Positions 20,956 to 30,042 of a stretch of DNA of 64,000 nt are shown piece after piece. The first letter of the stretch is position 1; each line of letters begins with the position of its first letter. Made by a program: the position numbers and the translations under genes. This stretch comes from Rheinheimera sp. 1928-s (GTDB taxonomy: Bacteria > Pseudomonadota > Gammaproteobacteria > Enterobacterales > Alteromonadaceae): assembly GCF_029269265.1 (NCBI RefSeq), contig NZ_JARIXP010000005.1:403381-467380 (forward strand), in the 5' to 3' direction. The notes below the pieces were generated by a model. The model saw only the letters and a program-made list of their open reading frames with translations. It made no database searches and had not been told where the DNA came from.

Positions 20956-21101
20956 CGATGATCCTTTAAGGCCGGAGATTATTTTTGACACAAAAACACT
21001 GCAAACATCGTTCCACACTGGAATAGTAAACCAGATGAATGCGACTGGCTATGCTTAAACACTATCTGCATATCGGCTGCTAAATCAATTGCTTTAGAAA
21101 C

Positions 21102-21129
21102 AACAAAGGCCCCGTCAGGAGCCTTTGTT
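21102..21129 (-). terminator. Terminator of asd
   Basis: 9-bp stem AACAAAGGC/GCCTTTGTT with a 10-nt loop, T-rich on both strands, 16 bp after the asd stop. Confidence 0.75.
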
Positions 21130-21145
21130 TAGTTTTAATCTGTGT

Positions 21146-22165
21146 TTACAGATAGTCGCGAATTAAATGCTCCGCGATTTGAATACTGTTGGTGGCGGCG
21201 CCTTTACGGATATTGTCAGCAACAACCCATAAGTTAATCCCATTTTCATGGGAGAAATCCTGGCGAATACGGCCAACAAACACATCATCCTGACCCGCAG
21301 CATTGCCTACCTGAGTCGGATAATCTGCGTTGTCTTCCATCAGGGTCACACCGGGTGCATTGGCTAACAGCGCTTTTACCTGTTCGACACTGATCGGCAT
21401 GCGGGTTTCCAGATGCACAGCTTCGGCATGGCCATAAAACACAGGTACACGAACAGCAGTCGCATTTACAGAAATGCTGGCATCGCCCATAATTTTTTGG
21501 GTTTCCCAGTGCATTTTCATTTCTTCTTTGGTGTAGCCATTATCTAAAAACACATCAATTTGCGGAATACAGTTAAAAGCAATCTGACGGGCAAACTTGC
21601 TGCCTTCTTCCAAAGGACGACCATTGAGTAACTGTGCAGTCTCTTTAGCCAAAGCTTCAACACCTTGTTGACCAGCACCAGCCACCGACTGATAAGTCGC
21701 TACATTAATACGGCTAATGCCTACTGCATCATGAATAGGTTTTAACGCAACCAGCATCTGAATAGTGGAGCAGTTTGGGTTGGCAATGATATTACGGTTA
21801 CGAAACTCAGCAATAGCGTGCGCATTCACTTCAGGCACCACTAATGGTATATCGGCTTCGTAGCGGTAGTGAGAGGTGTTGTCGATCACCACACAACCGG
21901 CATCAGCAGCACGAGGTGCATAAGTTGCAGATACACTGCCACCTGCAGAGAACAAACCTATCTGCACCTTAGTCCAGTCAAAGGTCTCAGCATCCAGTAC
22001 TTCGATTTGTTTACCCTTAAAGGTGATAAAGCCACCGGCAGAGCGGCTGCTGGCTAAAGGATAAAGTTTATTTACCGGAAAATCGCGCTGCTCTAAAATT
22101 TCAATTAAATGCTGGCCTACTAAACCTGTAGCACCTAACACAGCGACGTCGTATTGCTGAGCCAT
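21146..22165 (-). CDS. asd: Aspartate-semialdehyde dehydrogenase
   Basis: Reduces aspartyl phosphate to the semialdehyde for lysine, threonine, methionine and diaminopimelate. It has 339 residues. Rossmann motif GATGLVGQ (11-18); the catalytic Cys132 in NPNCST; YQSVAGAG; the substrate Arg in VRVPV and His in GHAEAV. The catalytic set looks complete. The position between pdxB and fimV-truA matches E. coli usg, so a paralogue elsewhere is possible. Confidence 0.92.
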   Translation of the reverse strand: MAQQYDVAVLGATGLVGQHLIEILEQRDFPVNKLYPLASSRSAGGFITFKGKQIEVLDAETFDWTKVQIGLFSAGGSVSATYAPRAADAGCVVIDNTSHYRYEADIPLVVPEVNAHAIAEFRNRNIIANPNCSTIQMLVALKPIHDAVGISRINVATYQSVAGAGQQGVEALAKETAQLLNGRPLEEGSKFARQIAFNCIPQIDVFLDNGYTKEEMKMHWETQKIMGDASISVNATAVRVPVFYGHAEAVHLETRMPISVEQVKALLANAPGVTLMEDNADYPTQVGNAAGQDDVFVGRIRQDFSHENGINLWVVADNIRKGAATNSIQIAEHLIRDYL

Positions 22166-22185
22166 GGTTATTCCCCTTTCTTTTG

Positions 22186-23313
22186 TTACTGGCTGCTAAA
22201 ACCTAATGTTGTTAAAAACTCAGGCACTTCTTGTCCTGTCAGCCGCACCGAGCTGTATTCACGCCGCGGTGGGTATGACTTTCTAAGCCAGTCAAAACCT
22301 TGTGTTTTCTTATCTTGCATCATATAGAAACGAAACAAAGCATCGTCCCGGCGCACATCATATAACAGCCGGGTTAAATTTTGGACATCTAAAAGTCCAA
22401 AATTTGAATTTATTTTCACCTCTGAAACTTGAGGCTCCGGTAGCACTTGCGTCAGGGTCTTTGCCGGGCTTAACCCCAACTGTTGGCAAAATGCCTGATA
22501 CAGCATTTCAGTACCACGAGCTTTGCCTTCAATGCTGTGTCCTGCAATATGCGCAGTGGCTATATCTGTGTATGGAATCAAGCTTAAATCGGGTTCAGGT
22601 TCATTCGCCCAGACATCGAGCACCAATGGTCTTTTCTGACCGGATTGAGCCTCCGCCAATAAAGCGTCGTTATTGGTGACCTCACCACGACAGGCATTGA
22701 TCACAGCGCAATCGGCTTTCAGCAGCTTTAAGGTCCGGCTGTTCAATAAGTCCACTGTGGCATCTGGCCCGGTTTTTACCAAAGGCACATGAAAACTGAC
22801 GATATCGAGCTGGGGCAATAATTCTTCAAACGGAATATGCGGAAAATCAGGCTCAGTGGCAGCACGTTGTGGGTCGCAGCACAAAACCTTGATGGACAAG
22901 GCCTGAAGAGCACTCACCAGCACTCGACCTATATTACCAACTCCGACCACACCGACTGTTTTTTGCTGCAAATTCCATTGGTACTTTTCTGCCAACACAA
23001 AGATGCTACTCAACACATACTCAACCACTGACTGAGCATTGCAACCAGGCGCGCTGCTAAAACCAATACCCCGCTGCTGCAGATAAGATTGATCGATATG
23101 ATCGGTGCCAATAGTCGCAGTACCGACAAATTTAAGCTTTGGGCTTTTTGATAACAACTGCTCGTTCACTTTAGTAACAGAGCGTACCAACAGCACATCA
23201 GCGTCAATAATCTGATCCGCAGTTAAAGTGCGGCCATTAACCAGCCTGACCTCACCTAATTCGGCAAAGAAGTCTTTGACGTACGGCATATTTTCGTCGG
23301 CGTATATCTTCAT
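22186..23313 (-). CDS. pdxB: Erythronate-4-phosphate dehydrogenase
   Basis: Second step of the DXP-independent pyridoxal phosphate route. It has 375 residues (E. coli 378). D-2-hydroxyacid dehydrogenase fold: N-terminal KIYADENMPY, NAD-binding GVVGVGNIGR, the catalytic segments NACRGEV and TAHIAGHSIEGKARG, and a C-terminal PdxB dimerisation domain (about 290-375). It lies 20 bp upstream of asd. Confidence 0.96.
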   Translation of the reverse strand: MKIYADENMPYVKDFFAELGEVRLVNGRTLTADQIIDADVLLVRSVTKVNEQLLSKSPKLKFVGTATIGTDHIDQSYLQQRGIGFSSAPGCNAQSVVEYVLSSIFVLAEKYQWNLQQKTVGVVGVGNIGRVLVSALQALSIKVLCCDPQRAATEPDFPHIPFEELLPQLDIVSFHVPLVKTGPDATVDLLNSRTLKLLKADCAVINACRGEVTNNDALLAEAQSGQKRPLVLDVWANEPEPDLSLIPYTDIATAHIAGHSIEGKARGTEMLYQAFCQQLGLSPAKTLTQVLPEPQVSEVKINSNFGLLDVQNLTRLLYDVRRDDALFRFYMMQDKKTQGFDWLRKSYPPRREYSSVRLTGQEVPEFLTTLGFSSQ

Positions 23314-23342
23314 CTGTATCAGTCCACTGTCACAATGGCGGT

Positions 23343-23369
23343 ATTGTAACGACGCTCAATCCTTTGAGC
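23343..23369 (-). promoter_or_regulatory. Putative pdxB promoter with palindrome
   Basis: On the minus strand a -10 TACAAT (23343-23348) lies directly downstream of a perfect palindrome GCTCAA-N4-TTGAGC (23354-23369) that occupies the -35 region. No good -35 hexamer is visible, which would fit an activator- or repressor-bound site. Confidence 0.4.
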
Positions 23370-23400
23370 TATCGGATTTGTTAATTTTTGACTAACCAAT

Positions 23401-23429
23401 AAAAAACGCTGCACCAGGCAGCGTTTTTT
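23401..23429 (-). terminator. Terminator of fabB
   Basis: 12-bp perfect stem AAAAAACGCTGC/GCAGCGTTTTTT with a 5-nt loop, 15 bp after the fabB stop. Confidence 0.92.
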
Positions 23430-23443
23430 TGACAGAGGAAAAA

Positions 23444-24658
23444 TTAGCTCTGGTATTTTTGCATTACTAAAGTGGCATTGGTCCCACCAAAACCGAAGCT
23501 GTTGGACATCACTGTCGTCAGTTTAGCTTCTGTGGCTTTAGTTACGATATTTAAACCAGCAGCAGCGTCATCCAGCGTATTGATGTTAATGGAAGGAGCA
23601 ATAAAGTTATGTTCCATCATCAACAATGAATAAATGGCTTCGTGCACACCTGCAGCACCTAAAGCATGACCTGTCATAGCTTTGGTTGCACTGATGGCTG
23701 GAGATTTGCCACCAAAGACTTGTTGGATAGCGCCTAATTCTTTCACATCGCCGACCGGTGTACTGGTGCCGTGGGTATTGACGTAGTCGATAGGACCTTT
23801 GACGTCTTTCATCGCCATTTCCATACAACGTACTGCGCCTTCACCACTTGGCGCTACCATATCGTAGCCATCTGAGGTTGCGCCATAACCAACGATTTCA
23901 GCATAAATTTTAGCGCCACGTGCCAGCGCATGTTCCAGCTCTTCAACTACTAAAATACCGCCACCACCGCTGATGACAAAACCATCGCGGTCAGCGTCAT
24001 AAGTACGGGAAGCCAGTTCAGGCGTTTCGTTGTATTTAGTCGACAAAGCACCCATAGCGTCAAATTCCATCGCTAAGGTCCAGTGCACTTCTTCACCACC
24101 ACCGGCAAAAATAATGTCCTGTTTACCTAACTGGATAAGTTCCACTGCATGACCAATACAATGGGCACTGGTGGCGCAAGCTGAGCTAATAGAATAGTTC
24201 ACACCTTTGATTTCAAAAGGAGTGGCTAAACAAGCTGAACAGGTGCTCGACATGGTTTTTGGCACGGCGTAAGGGCCAACACGTTTTACGCCTTTTTCGC
24301 GTAAAATATCAGCTGCTTCAATTTGAGTTTTAGACGAAGCACCACCAGAACCGACCACTAAACCAGTGCGGAAATTCGACACTTGCTCTGGAGTTAAACC
24401 TGCATCTTCAATGGCTTGTTGCATAGAGATATAAGCATAAGCTGCTGCATCGCCCATAAAACGTAAGGCTTTGCGGTCGATTAATGCGGCGGTATCAATT
24501 TCAATCTGGCCCCAGACCTGTGATCTCAGGCCCATATCGGCAAATTCCTGAGACGCTTTAATACCAGAGCGTCCTGTTTTTAATGATTCCAGCACTTGCT
24601 GTTTATCATTACCAATGCTGGACACTATGCCTAACCCTGTGATCACTGCTCTTTTCAT
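23444..24658 (-). CDS. fabB: 3-oxoacyl-ACP synthase I
   Basis: Condensing enzyme needed for unsaturated fatty-acid elongation. It has 404 residues (E. coli 406). The Cys-His-His triad is visible: [12 protein letters not shown] (Cys), [12 protein letters not shown] and [14 protein letters not shown]. The start at 24658 ([10 protein letters not shown]) has GGAG 7 bp upstream; the longer reading adds 16 unrelated residues. Divergent from mnmC, the same neighbour as in E. coli. Confidence 0.97.
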   Translation of the reverse strand: MKRAVITGLGIVSSIGNDKQQVLESLKTGRSGIKASQEFADMGLRSQVWGQIEIDTAALIDRKALRFMGDAAAYAYISMQQAIEDAGLTPEQVSNFRTGLVVGSGGASSKTQIEAADILREKGVKRVGPYAVPKTMSSTCSACLATPFEIKGVNYSISSACATSAHCIGHAVELIQLGKQDIIFAGGGEEVHWTLAMEFDAMGALSTKYNETPELASRTYDADRDGFVISGGGGILVVEELEHALARGAKIYAEIVGYGATSDGYDMVAPSGEGAVRCMEMAMKDVKGPIDYVNTHGTSTPVGDVKELGAIQQVFGGKSPAISATKAMTGHALGAAGVHEAIYSLLMMEHNFIAPSININTLDDAAAGLNIVTKATEAKLTTVMSNSFGFGGTNATLVMQKYQS

Positions 24659-24726
24659 GCTTACTCCAAACAAAAAATCGGATGTCTTTTTATCATTGCG
24701 GCACATTGTACGGAGTTTCTTTTCGA

Positions 24727-24759
24727 AACTGGTCCGCTTTCAGCGCACAGTTGTACACT
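24727..24759 (-). promoter_or_regulatory. Candidate FadR half-site and FabR-like palindrome of fabB
   Basis: AACTGGTCCG (24727-24736) matches one half of the FadR operator. Next to it, AGCGCACAGTTGTACACT (24742-24759) is an imperfect palindrome like FabR sites. A -10 TACAAT (minus strand, 24705-24710) lies downstream and the -35 is poor. E. coli fabB is activated by FadR and repressed by FabR with adjacent sites; the same logic is inferred here. Confidence 0.45.
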
Positions 24760-24814
24760 ATTATCTATTTGTATTGCGGCTAAGTTACAATACCTTATTC
24801 TTTTTCGATAGGGT

Positions 24815-26671
24815 TTGACGTCCTTGCAACAAGCACAGGTTCACTACAACGACGCTGGCACACCGGTTTCCGACCTGTTTGGCGATATTTATTTTTCCGA
24901 CAATGGCGGCCTCGACGAGACCGATTATGTGTTTTTGCATAAAAATCAGCTGCCTGAACGCTGGTTTACTCACTCGCGAGCTTTTTTTCATATCGCCGAA
25001 ACTGGTTTTGGCACTGGTTTAAATTTTCTGCTGACCTGGTTGCGTTTTCGTCAGTACAAAGCCCAATCAACCATTTGTCAGCGCTTGTATTTCAGCAGTT
25101 TTGAAAAATATCCGCTGAGTAAAGCAGACTTAACCAAAGCCTTGGCCACCTGGCCCCAACTGGCAGAACTGACCACCTTATTAATACAGAGCTACCCTGT
25201 TGCTTTACCTGGGCCACATCGAATGATCTTTGATGACGGCTCTGTGGTGCTGGATTTGTGGCTGGGTGATGTCAATGAGTTGCTGCCGCAAGTGCCGGAA
25301 CAGAACAAAGTCGATGCCTGGTTTTTAGATGGCTTTGCTCCGAGTAAAAACCCGGATATGTGGCAACAAAATTTGTTTAACCAAATGTTCAGGCTAAGCC
25401 ACAGCGGCACTACGGCTTCTACTTTTACCTGTGCAGGTTTTGTCCGTCGTGGTTTAAATGACGCAGGTTTTTCTGCAAAAAAAACCAAAGGTCATGGTCA
25501 AAAGCGTGAAATGTTGATTGCCAGTGCAGAACAGGCTGCCGAATTGAACCTAGAGCGACCAGACAACATCACGGTTATAGGTGCTGGTGTCGCCGGTATT
25601 AATGCTGCTTTTGCATTACGGCAAAAAGGATTAAAAGTTCAACTGCTGTGTGCAGATGCAGAAGCGGGCATGGGCGCATCGCACAACCGTCAGGGAGCTG
25701 TGTATCCTAACCTGCACGCGACTTACGATCTGATGTCATCTTTAAGTTGCCAGAGTTTTTTATACGCCAGACAGTTTTATGCAAGCTGGCTTGGAAAGTT
25801 AAGCGTCCCAGCCGACTGGTGTGGTGTGTTGACACTGGCCTGCAACGACAATCTGGTTAAACGCCAACATAAAATCCAGCAGCAACCTTTTGCCATAAGT
25901 GGCTTATTCAGAACTGTAACCAAAGAGCAAGCTTCAGACATTGCAGGGCTGGCTTTGCCTTATGACGGCTTATTTTTTCCAACCGCAGGCTGGTTATGCC
26001 CACAACAGTATTGCCAGCAAATGGCACAATGGCTTGGTAGCCAGGGTGTCGACATTCACTACAACGCTCAAGTGCAAGCGATCACTCCACACGAACAGCA
26101 TTGTATGCTGGAAACATCTGCCGGAACTTTGCAAGCCACGACAGTAGTGCTGGCAACAGGCGCACAATTAAATACTCTGGATCATCAGGAGTCCTTTCCG
26201 CTTCGACAAATTCGTGGTCAAGTCAGTCATCTGCAAAGCCAGAGGATGACGCCACTAAAAACTGTGGTGTGTCATCAGGGTTATATTACCCCAGCTTATC
26301 AGCAGTTGCATTGTGTCGGAGCCACCTTTGATCGCAGCAGTGGACACTGCGAAGTGCTTGCTGGAGATGATCAACAAAACCTCGATTTAGTAAATAAGAC
26401 ATTGAATACACCTGACTGGTTTATGGATGCGCAAGTGATGTCCGCCAAAGCAGGTTTACGCGCCACTGTGCCTGATCATATGCCTGTGCTTGGCCAGCAA
26501 AAGCAGCTTTGGCGCTTTGGCGCTTTGGGGGCTAGGGGTTTAACCTGGGCGCCGTTACTGGCAGAGGTTTTAGCTTGTCTGATTGCTAAAGAACCGCTAC
26601 CTTTAACAGCACAACAACTGGATGGTATTGATATCCAAAGGTATCTTCGGCTCAATGCTAAGGATGGTTAA
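24815..26671 (+). CDS. mnmC: Bifunctional tRNA U34 modification enzyme MnmC (TTG start)
   Basis: Completes mnm5U34 in tRNA: the C-terminal FAD-dependent oxidase removes carboxymethyl, and the N-terminal SAM methyltransferase methylates. It has 618 residues (E. coli 668). Methyltransferase about 1-240 with AETGFGTGLNFL; FAD domain about 250-600 with VIGAGVAGINAAFALR. An in-frame stop lies 2 codons upstream and the homologous N-terminus begins at once, so translation must start at TTG (24815, or 24824 with AGGG about 10 bp upstream). No ATG is available. Confidence 0.93.
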   Translation: MTSLQQAQVHYNDAGTPVSDLFGDIYFSDNGGLDETDYVFLHKNQLPERWFTHSRAFFHIAETGFGTGLNFLLTWLRFRQYKAQSTICQRLYFSSFEKYPLSKADLTKALATWPQLAELTTLLIQSYPVALPGPHRMIFDDGSVVLDLWLGDVNELLPQVPEQNKVDAWFLDGFAPSKNPDMWQQNLFNQMFRLSHSGTTASTFTCAGFVRRGLNDAGFSAKKTKGHGQKREMLIASAEQAAELNLERPDNITVIGAGVAGINAAFALRQKGLKVQLLCADAEAGMGASHNRQGAVYPNLHATYDLMSSLSCQSFLYARQFYASWLGKLSVPADWCGVLTLACNDNLVKRQHKIQQQPFAISGLFRTVTKEQASDIAGLALPYDGLFFPTAGWLCPQQYCQQMAQWLGSQGVDIHYNAQVQAITPHEQHCMLETSAGTLQATTVVLATGAQLNTLDHQESFPLRQIRGQVSHLQSQRMTPLKTVVCHQGYITPAYQQLHCVGATFDRSSGHCEVLAGDDQQNLDLVNKTLNTPDWFMDAQVMSAKAGLRATVPDHMPVLGQQKQLWRFGALGARGLTWAPLLAEVLACLIAKEPLPLTAQQLDGIDIQRYLRLNAKDG

Positions 26672-27287
26672 CTTGAACTTACTTTTTGCTGAAGACGATG
26701 TGTTATTAGCACAGCTGTTTCAACTGCAAGCACAACAATCAGGTTATGCAGTGTGTTGGGTCGAAAACGGTGATGCAGCAATACAACAGGCATTAACTTA
26801 TCAACACGACTTAATACTGATGGATGTTCAGATGCCAATACTGGACGGGATCAGTGCTATGCAACTATTGCGTCAACTCGGTTTTGATCGCCCTATAGTG
26901 GCCATGTCCGCAGAAGAAGTCACAGAAACTGGTTTTGATCTGGTATTGAAAAAACCATTGCACTGGCAGCAGGTACAACAGCAGCTTGCGCAATTTGAAG
27001 AGTTCCCTTCTGTAGCCTTACAGGTTCCAGCCGAACTGAAAGAAGGTTACATCTGTCATGTAGAGCAATCTCTAAAGCAATTGGAGCAGCTTGCTTCGCA
27101 AGGTATGTGGTCAGAGTTTGCCGCTATTGTGCACCAATTTAAAGGTAGTGCTGGCTCCTTCGGTTTAGACCACATCAGCGAACTTGCACACCAGTTTCAA
27201 ACCAGTTGGAATACTCTTCCTACAGAACAAAAACTCCCTCGTGCAACCTGGTTTCTGGAGCAGTGCAAGGCATGCAAACTAAAATAA
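26664..27287 (+). CDS. Response regulator with C-terminal HPt domain
   Basis: About 207 residues. Receiver domain 1-115 with the acidic pair Asp11/12, phospho-acceptor Asp54 (LILMDVQMP), a conserved Ser near 82 and Lys near 96/97. An HPt domain follows (about 125-205) with phospho-His157 in VHQFKGSAGSFG. There is no DNA-binding or kinase domain, so it probably relays phosphate between a distant hybrid kinase and another regulator. The ATG overlaps the mnmC stop; a TTG at 26673 has AAGGA at better spacing and could be the real start. Confidence 0.85.
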   Translation: MVNLNLLFAEDDVLLAQLFQLQAQQSGYAVCWVENGDAAIQQALTYQHDLILMDVQMPILDGISAMQLLRQLGFDRPIVAMSAEEVTETGFDLVLKKPLHWQQVQQQLAQFEEFPSVALQVPAELKEGYICHVEQSLKQLEQLASQGMWSEFAAIVHQFKGSAGSFGLDHISELAHQFQTSWNTLPTEQKLPRATWFLEQCKACKLK

Positions 27288-27709
27288 AAGTGCGGGATCA
27301 AAAAATACTGCTGGTAGACGATTTGGACTATAACAGACAACTGTTGCGTCATAATCTGACAGCCCTGTTTTCTCATAACAATTTAAAATACAGAGCCTTT
27401 AGCTATTTTCAGGCTCACAATGCATCCTCTGCGTTATTAACTTTTAGCCAGCAGAGTCCGGATTTAGTCTTTCTGGACATTGAACTGCCTGATGGTTCCG
27501 GTATTGACTTACTCAAGCGTTTTAAACAACAAAAACCAGATTGCTTTGTCGTGATGGTCAGTGGGGTTAGCACGCTGGAGAATGTAAAGGCTAGCATAGC
27601 CGCTGGCGCAGCGTCCTTTATTGTCAAACCTTTTAGCGCAGACAAAATACTAGCGGTGCTTAAACAATTTGAACGTTTTTACGACAAACAAATCAAGGTT
27701 AACCTTTAA
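27272..27709 (+). CDS. Single-domain response regulator
   Basis: 145 residues, receiver domain only: Asp16/Asp17 acidic pocket (LLVDD), phospho-acceptor Asp69 (LVFLDIELPDGSG), Ser97 (VMVSG) and Lys119 (IVKPF). The start overlaps the preceding receiver-HPt gene by 16 bp, so the two are translationally coupled and likely act in one relay. No output domain is present; a CheY-like protein-protein role is inferred. Confidence 0.87.
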   Translation: MQTKIKVRDQKILLVDDLDYNRQLLRHNLTALFSHNNLKYRAFSYFQAHNASSALLTFSQQSPDLVFLDIELPDGSGIDLLKRFKQQKPDCFVVMVSGVSTLENVKASIAAGAASFIVKPFSADKILAVLKQFERFYDKQIKVNL

Positions 27710-27728
27710 CACCCAAAGCCCTTAGTGA

Positions 27729-28595
27729 TCAGGGCTTTTCCATTTGAATGACAACACGACGGTTTTTGGCGCGGCCTAATGAGCTTTCGTTTGAAGCCAC
27801 ATGACGTTTTTCACCTAAACCTTCAGTGCGAATTCTGCTTTCTTCCAGACCATAGCTAACCAGTTTGCTTTTGATTGAATCTGCACGTTTGATCGATAAT
27901 TGTTCGTTCATCCAACGACCACCGTAAGAATCGCTATAAGCCTGAATATCTATACTTTCGATACTCTGATCGTGCTTTAAATACTGTGCAATTTGCTCGA
28001 GGCGTTTTTTCGAGGCTTTGCTCAGCTCGTCACCACCCGACTCATAAGTCAACACAGTAAAAGCAATATCATCAAAGGTATAAGGCAACAATGCACTGAC
28101 ACATTGGGTAAATTGGTCCATAGCCCCAATAAAATGCACAGGATTCAGCGACACACTGACCTTGTCATAAGGGCTATACCAATCGGAGAAATAAAAGGTT
28201 GGGCTATAACCCTGCTCCAGCTCCGTCAGCATAATCCAGCTTTCCGCTTTGCCTAAATCACCATCAAACTGCTTCAGCATTTTCATACTGCTGATAGCTT
28301 TTGCCTGTTCACCCGGACGCCAGACCGGTGGTACTGACAAAACTTCAGCTAAAGCATAATGATCCGGCAGGCGCAGCATGCTTAGTTCAAATTGCATATT
28401 CAGCTCTTTCCCGGCCATGCTTCTGAAAAAAGCTTCACCAAAATGAGGGATCGGATGACTAAGCTCGCACACTAAAGGCGAGTTTTGCTGTAAAGACCAG
28501 GTGGATTGGTCCAATGTAGCCGAATACTGACGCAATCCTGCTTCTACCTGAGTCGCAGAAAGCAAAAACAGCACCAGCCAAAGCTTATATCGCAT
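27729..28595 (-). CDS. motY: Flagellar motor T-ring protein MotY
   Basis: 289 residues with a signal peptide (1-19, ending VEA). The N-terminal half ([48 protein letters not shown]) reads like Vibrio MotY. The C-terminal half (about 165-289) is an OmpA-type peptidoglycan-binding domain with [11 protein letters not shown] and NRRVVIQ. MotY builds the T ring that anchors PomAB stators in sodium-driven polar flagellar motors. The start at 28595 has AGGG 6 bp upstream. It is next to rnt, as in Vibrio. Confidence 0.9.
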   Translation of the reverse strand: MRYKLWLVLFLLSATQVEAGLRQYSATLDQSTWSLQQNSPLVCELSHPIPHFGEAFFRSMAGKELNMQFELSMLRLPDHYALAEVLSVPPVWRPGEQAKAISSMKMLKQFDGDLGKAESWIMLTELEQGYSPTFYFSDWYSPYDKVSVSLNPVHFIGAMDQFTQCVSALLPYTFDDIAFTVLTYESGGDELSKASKKRLEQIAQYLKHDQSIESIDIQAYSDSYGGRWMNEQLSIKRADSIKSKLVSYGLEESRIRTEGLGEKRHVASNESSLGRAKNRRVVIQMEKP

Positions 28596-28685
28596 AGGTT
28601 TCCCTTTTTTCATCTCAACACCCGTTGTTTTTTCAACTTCAACCCAGACAAACAAGGTACTCAAACAAGACGCTTTGCAATTTCT

Positions 28686-28704
28686 TTGGCATAATACCTG
28701 CCAA
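28686..28704. promoter_or_regulatory. Palindrome over the rnt -10 region
   Basis: TTGGCA-N7-TGCCAA is a perfect inverted repeat that contains an extended -10 for rnt (TGG-CATAAT). Read on the minus strand it also resembles a sigma54 -24/-12 element (TTGGCA...TGC) about 90 bp before motY. The role is undecided. Confidence 0.4.
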
Positions 28705-28725
28705 TCTTATCAGGACACAGGTCTT

Positions 28726-29403
28726 ATGACTCAAGCTTTACATCCGTTAGCACAACGTTTTCGTGGCTACTTCCCTGTTGTTATCGACGTAGAAACCGCA
28801 GGCTTTAATGCAAAAACAGATGCATTGTTAGAAATCGCTGCAACTTTGTTGACTATAGACGAAAAAGGCATGCTTGTTCCAAGCCAAACTTTGCATTTTC
28901 ATATTGAACCTTTTGAAGGTGCCAACATGGAAGCAAGCTCATTGGCTTTTAATGGTATAGACCCCTACAACCCGCTTCGTGGCGCGGTTTCAGAGCGGGA
29001 AGCTCTGACTGAAATTTGCCGTGCTGTACGTAAAGCGCAGAAGGATGCCGACTGCCAGCGTGCTGTGGTTGTGGCTCATAACGCTGCTTTTGACCAAGGC
29101 TTTTTAAATGCAGCTATTGATCGAATTAAATTAAAAAGATCGCCTTTTCACGCTTTTGTGTCTTTTGATACTACGACTTTGTCGGCTCTGGCTTTAGGTC
29201 AGACGGTTTTGGCGAAAGCTTGCAAACAAGCTGGTATTGATTTTGATAACAAAGAAGCCCACAGCGCTTTGTATGACACGGAACGTACGGCTGAGCTGTT
29301 TTGCTACATAGTCAACCGCTGGCATCAACTTGGAGGCTGGCCGCCACCTATGCTGATGGATGATTGTGAACAGGAAGAAAGTACAGAATCCGATCCGGCT
29401 TAA
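28726..29403 (+). CDS. rnt: Ribonuclease T
   Basis: 3'-5' exonuclease of the DEDDh family that trims tRNA and other stable RNA 3' ends. It has 226 residues (E. coli 215). Exo[10 protein letters not shown] gives the first Asp/Glu, Exo[11 protein letters not shown] the second Asp, and Exo[14 protein letters not shown] the His and last Asp. The ATG at 28726 has AGG upstream; the longer reading lacks homology. Divergent from motY. Confidence 0.95.
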   Translation: MTQALHPLAQRFRGYFPVVIDVETAGFNAKTDALLEIAATLLTIDEKGMLVPSQTLHFHIEPFEGANMEASSLAFNGIDPYNPLRGAVSEREALTEICRAVRKAQKDADCQRAVVVAHNAAFDQGFLNAAIDRIKLKRSPFHAFVSFDTTTLSALALGQTVLAKACKQAGIDFDNKEAHSALYDTERTAELFCYIVNRWHQLGGWPPPMLMDDCEQEESTESDPA

Positions 29404-29438
29404 TCGGCTCGACTTCATCAATAAATATTTAGAAATAC

Positions 29439-29463
29439 AAAAGGCAGCCTGGGCTGCCTTTTT
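29439..29463. terminator. Bidirectional terminator between rnt and grxD
   Basis: AAAAGGCAGCC/GGCTGCCTTTT, an 11-bp perfect stem with T runs on both strands. Confidence 0.92.
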
Positions 29464-29478
29464 GCTTCAAACGCAAAG

Positions 29479-29817
29479 TTACTCTGCGTTTTCGCTGTTG
29501 TGTTTAGCGGCAGTTTCATTAATTAACGGCTGCAATTCACCACGCTGGAACATTTCCAGAATAATGTCACAACCACCAATCAGCTCACCTTCCACCCATA
29601 ACTGCGGGAAAGTTGGCCAGTTGGCATATTTTGGTAATTCAGCACGGATATCAGGGTTTTGCAGAATGTCGACAAACGCAAAAGGTTGGCCACATGCAAT
29701 CAGGGCTTGAGAAGCCTGAGCTGAAAAACCGCAACTCGGTAATTTCGGCGAACCTTTCATATAAAGAATGATTGGGTTATCAGCCAACTGTTGTTCAATT
29801 TTCTCAATGGTTTCCAT
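29479..29817 (-). CDS. grxD: Monothiol glutaredoxin 4
   Basis: 112 residues (E. coli GrxD 115). The monothiol CGFS active site lies in LPSCGFSAQ; WPTFPQLWVEGELIGGCD is the glutathione-binding part. Proteins of this class bind and pass on 2Fe-2S clusters. It diverges from sodB. Confidence 0.96.
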   Translation of the reverse strand: METIEKIEQQLADNPIILYMKGSPKLPSCGFSAQASQALIACGQPFAFVDILQNPDIRAELPKYANWPTFPQLWVEGELIGGCDIILEMFQRGELQPLINETAAKHNSENAE

Positions 29818-29961
29818 CTTCAGCCTCTGGCACTACTGGGTTTAAAAATTTGTCTCATTTTACGCTGAGTTCATTCGTTTCGCACTTGAGATTTCACAAT
29901 ATGCCCCAAGAATATGGGGAGCAGACACTTGCATTGCAATGAACTCAGACCACGAAATTTA

Positions 29962-30000
29962 CGACTAAAACTTGAGTAATTTAGTCGGGTTTTGTAGTCT
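29962..30000 (+). promoter_or_regulatory. Putative sodB promoter with inverted repeat
   Basis: -35 TTGAGT (29972-29977), 17-bp spacer, -10 TAGTCT (29995-30000). A perfect inverted repeat CGACTAAA-N10-TTTAGTCG (29962-29987) straddles the -35, the right place for a repressor or activator. The regulator is not identified. Confidence 0.5.
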
Positions 30001-30042
30001 ACGCGATGCAGACCCCATAAACAACGCCTACGGAGAACTACA

